DNA from: Aequorivita todarodis
GTDB lineage: Bacteria > Bacteroidota > Bacteroidia > Flavobacteriales > Flavobacteriaceae
DNA length: 58,026 nt
Direction of reading: 5' to 3'
NCBI RefSeq assembly: GCF_028561335.1
Contig: NZ_JAQQTG010000045.1
Coordinates: 1 to 58,026 of the forward strand
Under the pieces are notes generated by a model. The model was not told where the DNA came from. It searched no databases and saw only the letters and a list, made by a program, of their open reading frames with translations. The position numbers were made by a program, and so were the translations under genes. Shown here one piece after another: positions 1 through 8,075 of this stretch. The number at the start of each line of letters is the position of its first letter. Position 1 is the first letter of the stretch.

Positions 1-93
1 TGTTGGTTGTAGGATTGAAAATTGGTATTCATATCTTTGATTGTCAGTACTTAAAGATAAAAAATAACCAATTTTTAAGCAAGCTTTTTAATA

Positions 94-123
94 GAAAAAG
101 CCGCCCCAGGTTTTGAGACGGCT
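94..123 (-). terminator. Intrinsic terminator of the metalloprotease gene
   Basis: Read on the minus strand, AGCCGTC pairs with GGCGGCT (one G-U pair) across a short loop and is followed by a run of five T. It lies 34 bases past the stop codon of the metalloprotease gene. A similar GCCGTC stem ends the last gene of the window. Confidence 0.75.
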
Positions 124-156
124 TCCTCTTTTCTTATAAGCAATTGTTATTAAAAC

Positions 157-2400
157 TTAATTCTTAACAACCTTTTTGGTAGTTACTTTATTGCCGTTTT
201 TCACAACAAGGAAGTACATTCCGCTTTCCACATAATTGTAATCCAATTGTTTGCTGAAGGTGTTTGATGCAGAAATATCGTCAAAAATAGATTGACCGAT
301 AATTCTTCCCCTTAAGTCGTATAGTGAAACCTCAACGTTATCGTCGGTAGCTGGCTTAAAAGTAAGGTTGAAAGTTCCATTTGAAGGGTTTGGATAAACC
401 GCAAAATTTTCAAAGCTGAATTCTTCCACGCCCACAGTACCTGTTACGGTAATAACGGCATCATTTAGATCATAGAATATGTTGTTTGACGAAATAACCA
501 TCAACCTACCCGTTGTAGTGTTAAGGTTTGGTACGTTCACAACGGCACTTCCGTTGTTTGGCACGTTCAAGGCAACTGTTACCGGATACGTTAGTCCACC
601 ATCGGTAGAGAACATAATATCTACTTCAGGGCTATTCACTGGAGCTACGTCTGTTCCTGCAACATCCCAAGTAACGGTTTCCGTAGTTTGGGTAGTCCAA
701 GTAGTGGGCGTGTTTTGTGAAGTAACTACAAAGGGGCCTGATGCACCATCAAATGTCAAAATCATATTGTCACTGTCAGAGGATCCTCCACCGGCTACGT
801 TATCACGGACCGTCAGTCTAAAGTTCATATTTCTAGCTACAGAAGGCACAACTTCCCACGTGCTCTGAGTATTTCCTGCCAATACAGTTGCCAATGCTGG
901 CATATATCTGTCTGGCGATGGCATTGGATCAATAGACCTAAATGCTGGACCTATGGTTGAAGTATTTTGTGGAGGCATGGGCGCCGGGTTATTGTTCTGT
1001 TGTTCCCAGCAATAGCTTAAAACATCTCCTCCATTGGGATCTACTGCAGATCCTCTAAGTATAAAAGGTGTTGATTTCGGAATAGTATAATCAGGTCCCG
1101 CATCTGCATCGGGCGGAAGATTGTTGGTTGGAGTTTGAACAGAGCATTGTCCTCCGCCAAACTTTACAAAGTTCCACATTTCATTAATACTGAAACCATG
1201 GAAATAATCGTCACTAGCATTTTGTACGTTAGGGGGGCAAATTCCCGCATAGCCCATAATGGTAGAGGCGCTTCCGGGCTCGTATGATGCACTCGATCTT
1301 TGGCAATTGTTGTTTTGGGTATGGTTGCCTCCGTATTGGTGCCCCATCTCATGGGATACATAATCTACATAAAAAGGATCGCCAATTGGGTTAGGCAAAC
1401 CTGTTACACCTCGCGCCTTATTGGGGCCACAAGGAGATTGCAGTTGGGCAATACCGCCGCCTCCAGTAGTAAATACGTGACCTATGTCATAATTTGCGGC
1501 ACCTATAATACCATCTATTTTAGCCTGTATTTGGTTGATTACATTTGAGGTATTATCCAAACCATCCGTAGCGGGATCTAAAAATATAATATCCTCATTG
1601 TTTGGTATAATTACCATAGTTATGGCAACATCTCTTTCATAAATTCCATTTACCCGCGTCATTGCAACGTTCTGTGCGGATAAAACCGCTGCCTTTTTAA
1701 CGGCATCTGGAGCACCTGGATCAATACCCTGGTTGTTTAGGTGCCATTGGGAGTATTCACCATTAGCGGCCAAGGCCAATCTAAAAGTTCTTAGCATCCC
1801 ATCATCGGCACCTCTGTGGTATTCCGAGTTTCCGTCATCGGCTGGTCTTGGGCCAATTGCATCTTCCACAAGGCAAACAAAAGGTTCAAGGGGAGCGGGC
1901 AAATCCTTTCTTGAATAGTTAATGTAGTATTGCTTGTCCTTTGTGTAAGGATCAATATAAACAGTTGGATAGTTTGGCGAAGAGATCATCACATGTACCC
2001 CAATATCCGAAACGCTAAAACGCGCCACAGCCGAGGCGTCCTCAATTCCCTGTGCCGCATAGGAGCGAATGTTGGGGTGCTGCGCTTGAAGTTCCGGTGC
2101 AAAAACAGAAGCTTCATACACACGGAAGCGCTGTATTTCGCCGTTGTTTGTGGGCAACTCTATTATTACATTGGAAGTGCCGCTAAATCTTTCGGGCGCA
2201 TTTGCCAAAAGACTTTTAAAGGCAGGTGAGTTCAGTTTAAAAAGATTAAAATCTTGTGGCATACTGTTTCTGTATGCTTTTTGTCGGGTTTGCGTTTCAG
2301 ATGGCGAAGCTTTCGTCCATAACGCACTCTGTGCGTGCAGCCCAAAGCTCAAAAGCAAAAGGAATGCGAACAGAAATGGTTTAAAGGTACTTTTTTTCAT
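157..2400 (-). CDS. Secreted reprolysin-like zinc metalloprotease with T9SS tail
   Basis: A 747-residue secreted protease. Residues 1-24 form a signal peptide ending in LHAQ. A metzincin-type catalytic domain (about 200-425) carries the zinc motif HEMGHQYGGNH at 350-360, whose three histidines bind zinc and whose glutamate is the general base. A PKD/Ig-like segment follows (PPDADAGPDYTIPKSTP, about 428-445 onward). The last ~80 residues form a type A T9SS sorting domain starting at FAVYPNPSNGTFNL and ending in a lysine-rich tail, so export through the type IX system to the surface or medium is expected. It is transcribed alone, away from lipB. The substrate is unknown. The family call rests on the zinc motif and domain order. 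Confidence 0.9.
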   Translation of the reverse strand: MKKSTFKPFLFAFLLLLSFGLHAQSALWTKASPSETQTRQKAYRNSMPQDFNLFKLNSPAFKSLLANAPERFSGTSNVIIELPTNNGEIQRFRVYEASVFAPELQAQHPNIRSYAAQGIEDASAVARFSVSDIGVHVMISSPNYPTVYIDPYTKDKQYYINYSRKDLPAPLEPFVCLVEDAIGPRPADDGNSEYHRGADDGMLRTFRLALAANGEYSQWHLNNQGIDPGAPDAVKKAAVLSAQNVAMTRVNGIYERDVAITMVIIPNNEDIIFLDPATDGLDNTSNVINQIQAKIDGIIGAANYDIGHVFTTGGGGIAQLQSPCGPNKARGVTGLPNPIGDPFYVDYVSHEMGHQYGGNHTQNNNCQRSSASYEPGSASTIMGYAGICPPNVQNASDDYFHGFSINEMWNFVKFGGGQCSVQTPTNNLPPDADAGPDYTIPKSTPFILRGSAVDPNGGDVLSYCWEQQNNNPAPMPPQNTSTIGPAFRSIDPMPSPDRYMPALATVLAGNTQSTWEVVPSVARNMNFRLTVRDNVAGGGSSDSDNMILTFDGASGPFVVTSQNTPTTWTTQTTETVTWDVAGTDVAPVNSPEVDIMFSTDGGLTYPVTVALNVPNNGSAVVNVPNLNTTTGRLMVISSNNIFYDLNDAVITVTGTVGVEEFSFENFAVYPNPSNGTFNLTFKPATDDNVEVSLYDLRGRIIGQSIFDDISASNTFSKQLDYNYVESGMYFLVVKNGNKVTTKKVVKN

Positions 2401-2581
2401 TTTAGTTGTAATTTATATGAATGTTTAGAACTGTAAAGATAAGAGTCTTATAGGAATTTAAGGAATTTTTAAGATGCTAAGTTTCAGCTTTTAGGCAAAA
2501 AAAAGCATAAAATCCGGAAAATGAATCCGAAAAAAGTAATTTATCAATAGTTTTACCCTCAATTTTAAAAAAACCTTTGCA

Positions 2582-3307
2582 TTGAATAAATCCTTGGAAA
2601 TAATAGATTTAGGATTAAAGGACTACCAAGAAACTTGGGATTACCAGGAATCGCTTTTTCAAAATATCCTTCAAATAAAAAGCAGCAACCGAAAGGAAAA
2701 TCCACAACGGGACACGCCAAACTATTTCCTATTTGTGGAGCACCCACACGTTTATACCCTTGGCAAGAGCGGCCATATTGAAAATCTGCTCATTTCCGAA
2801 GAGAAGCTGAAAGCAATAAACGCAAAATTCTACAAAATAAACCGCGGTGGCGATATAACCTACCATGGCCCGGGACAGCTTGTAGGCTACCCCATCTTGG
2901 ATTTGGAAAATTTTTTTACGGATATCCATAAATACCTCCGTTTTCTGGAAGAAATGATCATTCTCACCTTGGCGGAATATGGCCTAAAAGCGGAGCGGAG
3001 CAAAGGCGAAACGGGCGTTTGGCTGGATGTGGGCACCCCCTTTGCAAGAAAGATATGTGCCATGGGCATCCGGGCCAGCCGCTGGGTGACCATGCACGGT
3101 TTTGCCCTAAATGTAAATACCGATTTGGGGTATTTTGACCATATGATTCCCTGCGGAATAAAAGGCAAGGCAGTAACTTCCTTGAATGTGGAATTGGGCA
3201 AAGCCACTGTTTCTATGGAAGAAGTGAAAGAAAAACTGTTGAAACACTTCCTTGTTCTTTTTAAGGCGGAAGTGACACGGGAAGAAAAGCATCCCATTTC
3301 GTTCTGA
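2582..3307 (+). CDS. lipB: Octanoyltransferase LipB
   Basis: Transfers the octanoyl group from acyl carrier protein to lipoyl domains, the first step of de novo lipoylation of proteins such as pyruvate dehydrogenase, whose E1 beta gene is also in this window. The 241-residue length is normal. The substrate-pocket signature RGGDITYHGPGQLVGYP is at 88-104, K157 lies in ARKICAMGIR, and the acyl-thioester cysteine is C191 in PCGIKGKAVTSL. The start is TTG at 2582 because no in-frame ATG is near and the reading begins at the usual family N-terminus. It stands alone, divergent from the metalloprotease. Confidence 0.95.
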   Translation: MNKSLEIIDLGLKDYQETWDYQESLFQNILQIKSSNRKENPQRDTPNYFLFVEHPHVYTLGKSGHIENLLISEEKLKAINAKFYKINRGGDITYHGPGQLVGYPILDLENFFTDIHKYLRFLEEMIILTLAEYGLKAERSKGETGVWLDVGTPFARKICAMGIRASRWVTMHGFALNVNTDLGYFDHMIPCGIKGKAVTSLNVELGKATVSMEEVKEKLLKHFLVLFKAEVTREEKHPISF

Positions 3308-3374
3308 TAAACTCGCAACCCGCCATCCTGAGCAGCCTGTCCTTGGTGTAGCCAAAGAACAGTAGAAGAGTTGG

Positions 3375-3407
3375 GATTTGGAATTTGGAATTTGGAATTT
3401 GGAATTT
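3375..3407. repeat. Tandem TTTGGAA heptamer repeat
   Basis: About four head-to-tail copies of TTTGGAA lie between lipB and the next gene and touch that gene's stop codon. Degenerate single copies recur at 22318-22375 and 54670-54740, so this is a family of short spacer DNA rather than a gene-specific element. Confidence 0.7.
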
Positions 3408-4116
3408 AAAAATTGCCATTCCCACATATATACTTCCCAATCATATACCGCGTAATTGGTTTTAAGGTCTTCTCCGTTAGTGGATGCAGGCCATAACTTG
3501 TATAATATTCAAGGTTGCCGTCCTTGTTTTTGCCATACCAAATCCGAACGCTGCCATCCTCATTAAAAAACCGTGTTTCGCAGTTGGGAGTTACTTTTTC
3601 AAAATCGGTTATCCGTTCTTCCTTATACGCTTTAAGAGTTCCATGCTTCAGTTTTTCGGCATCAAAGGAAACTTCTACGTAATGTGTCCCTTCCCATTCC
3701 ATCCAACGTTGCTTATTAAAATAATGATACCCAAAAAAGCCTATAATTGTTGCGAAGAAAAGGGCGATTGCAATAAACAACAATTGGTTTGTTTTCTTAG
3801 AAACTTTTCTATCCGCTATGGTTGTCATCCCTTCATCCTTACTATTCCTAACCACAAAAGTCCTGTAATCTTCATATCCTAAATAGTGCGCCAATGCGGT
3901 TAAAACTTCCGGGCGCGGAATTTGTATATCGGCCTGGGGATTTGTGATGGCCTTTTTGTACAGTTTTCTAAAACTCTTCTCCCCATACGGAAATACTTCC
4001 GAAACAATTTCAGAAATTCTATTCGCACATTTTGAATCTGAAGGTTCGCTATACCCTTCTTGGACCAATTCCCGGCGTGCTTTTTCAAAAGCTTTTAAAA
4101 GTAATTCCCTGTGCAT
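3406..4116 (-). CDS. Membrane protein of unknown function with one transmembrane helix
   Basis: A 236-residue protein not assigned to a named family. Residues 1-100 are charged and helical. They end in a segment (PEVLTALAHYLGYEDYRTF, about 69-87) that resembles short helical N-terminal domains next to a membrane anchor in Bacteroidota regulators. One hydrophobic helix spans about 111-133, followed by a ~100-residue soluble domain rich in aromatic and charged residues that would sit in the periplasm if the N-terminus is cytoplasmic. That topology would suit a small signalling protein, which is inference only. The stop codon touches the TTTGGAA repeat. No operon partner is visible. Confidence 0.65.
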   Translation of the reverse strand: MHRELLLKAFEKARRELVQEGYSEPSDSKCANRISEIVSEVFPYGEKSFRKLYKKAITNPQADIQIPRPEVLTALAHYLGYEDYRTFVVRNSKDEGMTTIADRKVSKKTNQLLFIAIALFFATIIGFFGYHYFNKQRWMEWEGTHYVEVSFDAEKLKHGTLKAYKEERITDFEKVTPNCETRFFNEDGSVRIWYGKNKDGNLEYYTSYGLHPLTEKTLKPITRYMIGKYICGNGNF

Positions 4117-4475
4117 TTCGGCTGCTTTTCAAGAGTTTAAAACTACAAATTTAGACGGAAAATACCCGGAAATTCTTTTCCACGACCTTTCCATTCGCTT
4201 TCCGGGGTTTCCAAACCATTCTTGCTTCATTTGTCCCAAGTATTGCAATGCCGCCCTGGGTGTAACAGGGTTTACAAAACATTTCAATACAACCACTGGA
4301 GTCGCAGCGTAAAGTGATCGGCCATAATGAGAAGTAACCTCTTGCTTTACTTCTGCACTCCACACTTCTCAAACCTGAAAGGGAAAACCCTTTTCAACAC
4401 AAACGTGTTGCCGCTTAAAAATTCTGGAGAATCATCCGGACGGCCATACCAGTATCAACTTTTAAAATATATAAA
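4117..4475. other. Gene-free stretch with two small hairpins
   Basis: No convincing gene is seen here; the short open frames lack family signatures. Two adjacent perfect hairpins occur at 4379-4393 (AAGGG/CCCTT) and 4395-4410 (CAACAC/GTGTTG). They are followed by an AT-rich leader ahead of the small lipoprotein gene. The hairpins could end transcription or lie in the 5' leader, but neither has a clean T tract. Confidence 0.4.
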
Positions 4476-4637
4476 ATGAAAAAAACAGTTTTAATTTTAT
4501 TTGGGATTTTCCTCAATCTGGGCATTTTTTCCTGTACCCCGCAAGCAATTTCAGGGGAAGGAAAGAGCACGCAAGCCTGTTGTGGCGATTATGGGCATAT
4601 TCCGCCCCCGCCCCCATCGGGCAATGGTGGTGGATAA
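4476..4637 (+). CDS. Tiny lipoprotein (53 aa) ahead of a TPR kinase
   Basis: The ATG at 4476 opens a 53-codon frame with a lysine start, a hydrophobic stretch and a lipobox ending FSC at about residue 20, then SCTPQ. The mature part is short, with a CC pair and a proline/glycine tail (PPPPPSGNGGG). The start has an AT-rich leader typical of the group. The stop lies 31 bases before the TPR histidine kinase gene. A second gene at 26623 has the same MKKTV start and SCTPQ motif and also precedes a TPR kinase. Two independent cases argue that the frame is real. A role as ligand or accessory of the kinase is inference. Confidence 0.7.
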   Translation: MKKTVLILFGIFLNLGIFSCTPQAISGEGKSTQACCGDYGHIPPPPPSGNGGG

Positions 4638-4668
4638 ATATTTGCCAATTTGTTAGTACTTTAGAGGA

Positions 4669-6321
4669 ATGAAAAACCTACCGCTTTCATTCCTCTTTTT
4701 TTGTTTGTGTTTGGCCTTCCCCGGGAATGCAGCCAAAGCCCAAGTTAAAACCGATAGCATCCCCTATTATTACAATCTCATCTTAAACCCACACCACAGT
4801 TCCGACATTCCCAATGGCCTTAAATTTTACCAACATTTAAAGGAAAAACATTTAAAGGAAGGCAAAACCTACCAGGCAATCCAAGATTTGAGAATGATTG
4901 CCATTGGCCAAAATACCATTGGCAATCTTTATGAAAGCGAAGTTTCATTGGTAGCGGCACTGGCCTTAATTGACAAATCTTCCCATCGCGATACCTTGAC
5001 CCATTCGCAGTTGGGGCTGTACAATCAATTGGGCAATATTTATAGGCTTCAATTTAACTACACCAAAGCCATTGAAGCATTCAACGACGCCCTGCGGTTT
5101 TCAAAAAAACAAAGCGATAGCATTACCATTATCAACAACAAAGCGAATATTTTCAAGGATAGGCACGATTATAAAAACGCATTGGAGCAGTTAATGATAG
5201 CCTACAACAAAAAAAATATTGCCAAGGACCCACTTACCTTGGCTCTGGTGCTGGACAACCTGGGCAGCGTACAGGCAAAGCTCAATGATGCGGAGGCCCT
5301 GAACAACCTCCATGCAGCTTTGGATATCAGGAAGCGCAAGGATAATCTTACGGGAATGTATTCCAGCTACAAAAACCTGGCCCTGTATTATTTTGACAGA
5401 GCCAACAAAACACAAGCGTTGTACTATGCAGACAAAGCCTATGAAACGGCAAAAACCATCAACACGCCCAGCTTCGTTCAGGATGCCCTTTCGCTCTTTA
5501 TAATTATTGAGGAAAATGAAAAAATGATTGCTTACCAAACAATTTCGGATAGTATTGAAAAAGAAAAACAACTGGCCCAAAACAAAAATGCCTTTATTAA
5601 ATACAACCTTGGCAATGAAAAAAAGAAAACCGCCGATGCATTATTGGCAAGGGAAAAGGAAAAAAACCAAAAACTTGTTTTCATCATCCTTGGGGTAGTC
5701 ATCGCCCTTACCGCTATTTTCATTTACCTTATGCAAAGGATAAAACATAAAAAGGAGAAAATAGTACAAGTCCACAATACGGAAACCCGCATTTCGAAAA
5801 AGGTGCATGACGAAGTGGCCAATGATGTGTACCATCTTATGGCGAAAATTCAGGGAAATGCCACAGATAGCGAAGAACTATTGGACGATCTTGAAAAGAT
5901 ATACAACAAAACGCGCGATATTTCAAAAGAAAACAGCGCCATTGAAATTCAGGAAAATTTTAGTGGCCAACTCAGCGACCTGCTGTTGAGCTATCAAACC
6001 GAAAAGGTAAAAATAGCGACGCGCAACATCTCAAAAGTGGATTGGAATACCATTTCAGAAATAAAAAAGACAACCATTTACAGAGTGCTGCAGGAATTGA
6101 TGACCAATATGAAAAAACACAGCAACGCCACCGCAGTAGTGCTTTCTTTTCAGAAAAACAATAAAAAAATAAACATTGAATATACCGATAACGGCACCGG
6201 TTGCGAACTAAAAAACAAAAATGGGCTCCAAAATGCGGAAAACCGTATTAAAACGTTAAACGGAACTATTATTTTTGAATCAAAACCCAACAAAGGGTTC
6301 AAAGCAAAAATCAGTTTGTAA
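4669..6321 (+). CDS. TPR-containing sensor histidine kinase (LuxR/NarL-partner type)
   Basis: A 550-residue membrane sensor kinase. Residues 1-24 are a signal peptide. Periplasmic TPR-like helices follow (about 60-320, for example YKNLALYYFDRANKTQALYYADKAY split across two helices), then one transmembrane helix at about 337-355. A short cytoplasmic kinase core has a HisKA_3-like segment with the likely phospho-histidine H380 in VHDEVAND, and an HATPase domain with N box ELMTNMKKHSNA and G1 box DNGTGCE. The stop codon is 3 bases before the response regulator start, so the pair is translated together. The signal is unknown. The tiny lipoprotein just upstream may share the transcript. Confidence 0.88.
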   Translation: MKNLPLSFLFFCLCLAFPGNAAKAQVKTDSIPYYYNLILNPHHSSDIPNGLKFYQHLKEKHLKEGKTYQAIQDLRMIAIGQNTIGNLYESEVSLVAALALIDKSSHRDTLTHSQLGLYNQLGNIYRLQFNYTKAIEAFNDALRFSKKQSDSITIINNKANIFKDRHDYKNALEQLMIAYNKKNIAKDPLTLALVLDNLGSVQAKLNDAEALNNLHAALDIRKRKDNLTGMYSSYKNLALYYFDRANKTQALYYADKAYETAKTINTPSFVQDALSLFIIIEENEKMIAYQTISDSIEKEKQLAQNKNAFIKYNLGNEKKKTADALLAREKEKNQKLVFIILGVVIALTAIFIYLMQRIKHKKEKIVQVHNTETRISKKVHDEVANDVYHLMAKIQGNATDSEELLDDLEKIYNKTRDISKENSAIEIQENFSGQLSDLLLSYQTEKVKIATRNISKVDWNTISEIKKTTIYRVLQELMTNMKKHSNATAVVLSFQKNNKKINIEYTDNGTGCELKNKNGLQNAENRIKTLNGTIIFESKPNKGFKAKISL

Positions 6322-6324
6322 GCT

Positions 6325-6990
6325 ATGTTCAAAAAAGTTTTGGTTTCGGAAGACCTTGGCAGCATCAGCAATGGTATAATTTCCGTTCTGGAAATGCTCC
6401 GTATAGACAATCATAAACAAGTGCAGTATTGCGATGATGCCTACTTGAAGATTAAAAAAGCAAATCTTGATGGCCGACCCTTTGATCTGCTGATTACCGA
6501 TCTTTCCTTCAAGGCGGACCATCGCCAACAACAATTCCCTTCCGGCGAAAAACTCATAAAAGTGCTTAAGCAAGAATACCCCACGCTGAAAATAATAGCC
6601 TATTCCGTGGAAGACCGCCCCCAAAAAATACGGGCCGTAATGCTGGACGGCAAGGCAGATGCCTACGTTTGCAAAGGCCGAAACGGGCTAAGGGAACTGG
6701 ACGAGGCCATTACTGCGGTATTAAACGGCAAAACCTATCTTTCACCCCAAATTAGCAACGCATTGCGGGAAACCTCCACTTCCGAAATAGAGGATTATGA
6801 TATTAAAATTATGCAACTCCTTGCCCAGGGCCAGTCGCAAGAGGAAATTAGCCAAAATTTCAAGGAAAAAAACATAACCCCAAGCAGCCTGAGCGCAATC
6901 GAAAAAAAGATAGTTAAGCTTAAAAATCAGTTTAATGCCAAGAACTCCGTTCAGCTTATTTCTATTGCCAAGGACCTGGGGCTTATTTAA
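6325..6990 (+). CDS. Response regulator of the adjacent TPR kinase
   Basis: A 221-residue two-domain regulator. The receiver domain covers about 1-130 with likely phospho-acceptor D59 in LLITDLSF, and the conserved lysine region is VCKGRNG. The C-terminal ~70 residues resemble a LuxR-like helix-turn-helix (IMQLLAQGQSQEEIS) but are degenerate. The regulator at 25755 has the same layout, so the two kinase/regulator pairs are paralogous. It probably controls transcription in response to the kinase encoded 3 bases upstream. Targets cannot be read from this window. Confidence 0.88.
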   Translation: MFKKVLVSEDLGSISNGIISVLEMLRIDNHKQVQYCDDAYLKIKKANLDGRPFDLLITDLSFKADHRQQQFPSGEKLIKVLKQEYPTLKIIAYSVEDRPQKIRAVMLDGKADAYVCKGRNGLRELDEAITAVLNGKTYLSPQISNALRETSTSEIEDYDIKIMQLLAQGQSQEEISQNFKEKNITPSSLSAIEKKIVKLKNQFNAKNSVQLISIAKDLGLI

Positions 6991-7319
6991 GGCAAGGGAT
7001 GTTTTAAGCAGCTTCCGGAGAAAAAAAGTTCCTAATAATTTAGTCGTGTCCGATTAAGATGTAGGACCGCTTACTTCGACACGCCCAGCACAGGTCGCTG
7101 AAAGACATAAGACGTAAGACTTGCTTCGTAATAGGTTGATAATTAATTAAAATGGAATAGGCTTACTTTTAAATTGTCAAATTCCAATAGCAAATTAATC
7201 AGCAAGCTGTCACTCAATAAAAATTTTTTGAATGCCCGTTATCATTAGCTCAACAGAGTTTTGTAATATTTTAACCGGAAACTAATGATTCCTAATAATT
7301 TTTTGAAAAAAACCATCTC
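6991..7319. other. Gene-free stretch before the CRISPR region
   Basis: No open frame with coding features is visible. The stretch holds a fragment of an interspersed repeat (TCGACACGCCCAGCACAGG near 7077) and AT-rich DNA. It separates the kinase/regulator pair from the CRISPR-associated region that begins with the palindrome at 7320. Confidence 0.5.
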
Positions 7320-7365
7320 TTTACGGTTTTCCGTAAAATAAGTCCATCCACACTTTATAATTTAG
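7320..7365 (+). promoter_or_regulatory. CRISPR-regulon palindrome and -7 box, site 1
   Basis: The perfect palindrome TTTACGGTTTTCCGTAAA (7320-7337) is followed after exactly 20 nt by TAATTTAG (7358-7365), one mismatch from the Bacteroidota -7 consensus TAnnTTTG. The same arrangement occurs upstream of the nuclease gene and cas1, and as a half-site upstream of cas9. The proximal arm sits where the -33 element should be, which fits either an activator site or a variant -33 element. The start of transcription would be near 7371. Confidence 0.65.
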
Positions 7366-7370
7366 CACAG

Positions 7371-7447
7371 GTGCGGCCATAAAATATTCTGGGGAGAATA
7401 CGACAGCCGGACACAATCCCTTACAACAAACTGTAGGGGATTTTTTT
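7371..7447 (+). ncRNA. Putative structured small RNA with intrinsic terminator
   Basis: Between the site 1 promoter and the DUF4177 gene lies a ~77-nt unit with clear RNA structure. It has a hairpin TATTCT-GGGG-AGAATA (7385-7400), enclosed by a possible GGC/GCC stem. The end is a strong intrinsic terminator, ATCCCTTACA (7416-7425) pairing with TGTAGGGGAT (7432-7441, one G-U pair) and a seven-T run. It does not resemble the tracrRNA, having no anti-repeat. It may be an independent small RNA or a transcription-attenuating leader for the genes at 7477-7985. No RNA family was recognised. Confidence 0.5.
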
Positions 7448-7476
7448 CAGAGAACCCACGCCAAAATATATACCCT

Positions 7477-7710
7477 ATGGAATATAAAGTAGTCCCTTTC
7501 AATACACACATAGATCATAAAACAGGTTTTGCCAAACACGTTGCGCTGCAGTTGGAACAGCTGATAAATAAATATTCAGAACAAGGCTGGACCTATTTAC
7601 GGATGGAAACCGTAACCAATGCGGTAAGCGGAGATACTGGCTGCTTTGGCTTTAGCGCAAAACCTAGTTATACCTTGGTGGGGAATATGTTGGTATTTCA
7701 GAAGCAATGA
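7477..7710 (+). CDS. DUF4177 family protein
   Basis: A 77-residue protein with the usual DUF4177 pattern: MEYKVVPF at the start, a middle helix with GWTYLRMETV, and a closing beta strand with LVGNMLVFQ. The family is small and cytoplasmic and its function is not known. The stop codon overlaps the start of the YidD-like gene (ATGA), so the two are translationally coupled. The gene follows a strong terminator by 29 bases, so expression probably depends on read-through from the shared palindrome promoter or on an unseen promoter. Confidence 0.75.
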   Translation: MEYKVVPFNTHIDHKTGFAKHVALQLEQLINKYSEQGWTYLRMETVTNAVSGDTGCFGFSAKPSYTLVGNMLVFQKQ

Positions 7711-7985
7711 AAATCCTTTTACTTTTTTTTATAAGATGTTACTGGTTTTTTATGCCAAGGAATAGGCGAAGAAAGTGCCTATTCAAAACTTCCTGCTCCC
7801 ACTACGTTTATGAACAAACCAAGAAAAAGGACCTACAGGCAGGATTGCGGGCGCTCTATTTTAGAATCAAGAACTGCAACAGCCAGTACCAGATTATCGA
7901 GGTTGGCGGCGAAAAAATACTGATAACCAAAACCAATAAAATATTCCGGGAAAAGGAACTGAGCGAATATATTTTAAAAAAATAG
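7707..7985 (+). CDS. YidD-like protein, divergent
   Basis: A 92-residue protein with the YidD signature CLFKTSCSHYVYEQ and a following basic helix (LQAGLRALYFRIKNC). YidD proteins are small membrane-associated factors linked to membrane protein insertion. This copy lacks the usual HPWGG-type segment after the last cysteine and instead has a ~35-residue charged C-terminus, so it is probably a paralogue rather than the housekeeping yidD, which would normally sit elsewhere. The start overlaps the DUF4177 stop. Its place between two copies of the CRISPR-regulon palindrome suggests co-regulation with the cas genes. Confidence 0.65.
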   Translation: MKILLLFFIRCYWFFMPRNRRRKCLFKTSCSHYVYEQTKKKDLQAGLRALYFRIKNCNSQYQIIEVGGEKILITKTNKIFREKELSEYILKK

Positions 7986-7989
7986 GGGG

Positions 7990-8036
7990 CTTTACGGTTT
8001 TCCGTAAAGAAGTGTGGGGTGGGTGTCGTAGGTTTG
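7990..8036 (+). promoter_or_regulatory. CRISPR-regulon palindrome and -7 box, site 2 (nuclease gene)
   Basis: CTTTACGGTTTTCCGTAAAG (7990-8009) is a perfect 20-bp inverted repeat. Exactly 20 nt after the core palindrome (ending 8008) lies TAGGTTTG (8029-8036), a perfect TAnnTTTG box. A second perfect box, TAATTTTG, is at 8046-8053. The nuclease gene starts at 8076. The palindrome begins four bases after the stop of the YidD-like gene. Confidence 0.7.
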
Positions 8037-8075
8037 GTTAGGAAATAATTTTGAAAACGGACAAAACAAATAACT

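Noticed and set aside
4129-4372. Minus-strand frames of 73-78 codons between the membrane protein gene and the small lipoprotein
   Set aside because: Composition is not protein-like, no family signature, and two overlapping frames compete. No support for a gene.
4400-7411. Similarity between 4420-4446 and 7383-7411 (ATTCTGG..AGAAT...CCGGAC), possibly a shared RNA motif
   Set aside because: The shared blocks are short, the hairpin at 4425 would have a two-base loop, and the surroundings do not align. Treated as chance or weak similarity.
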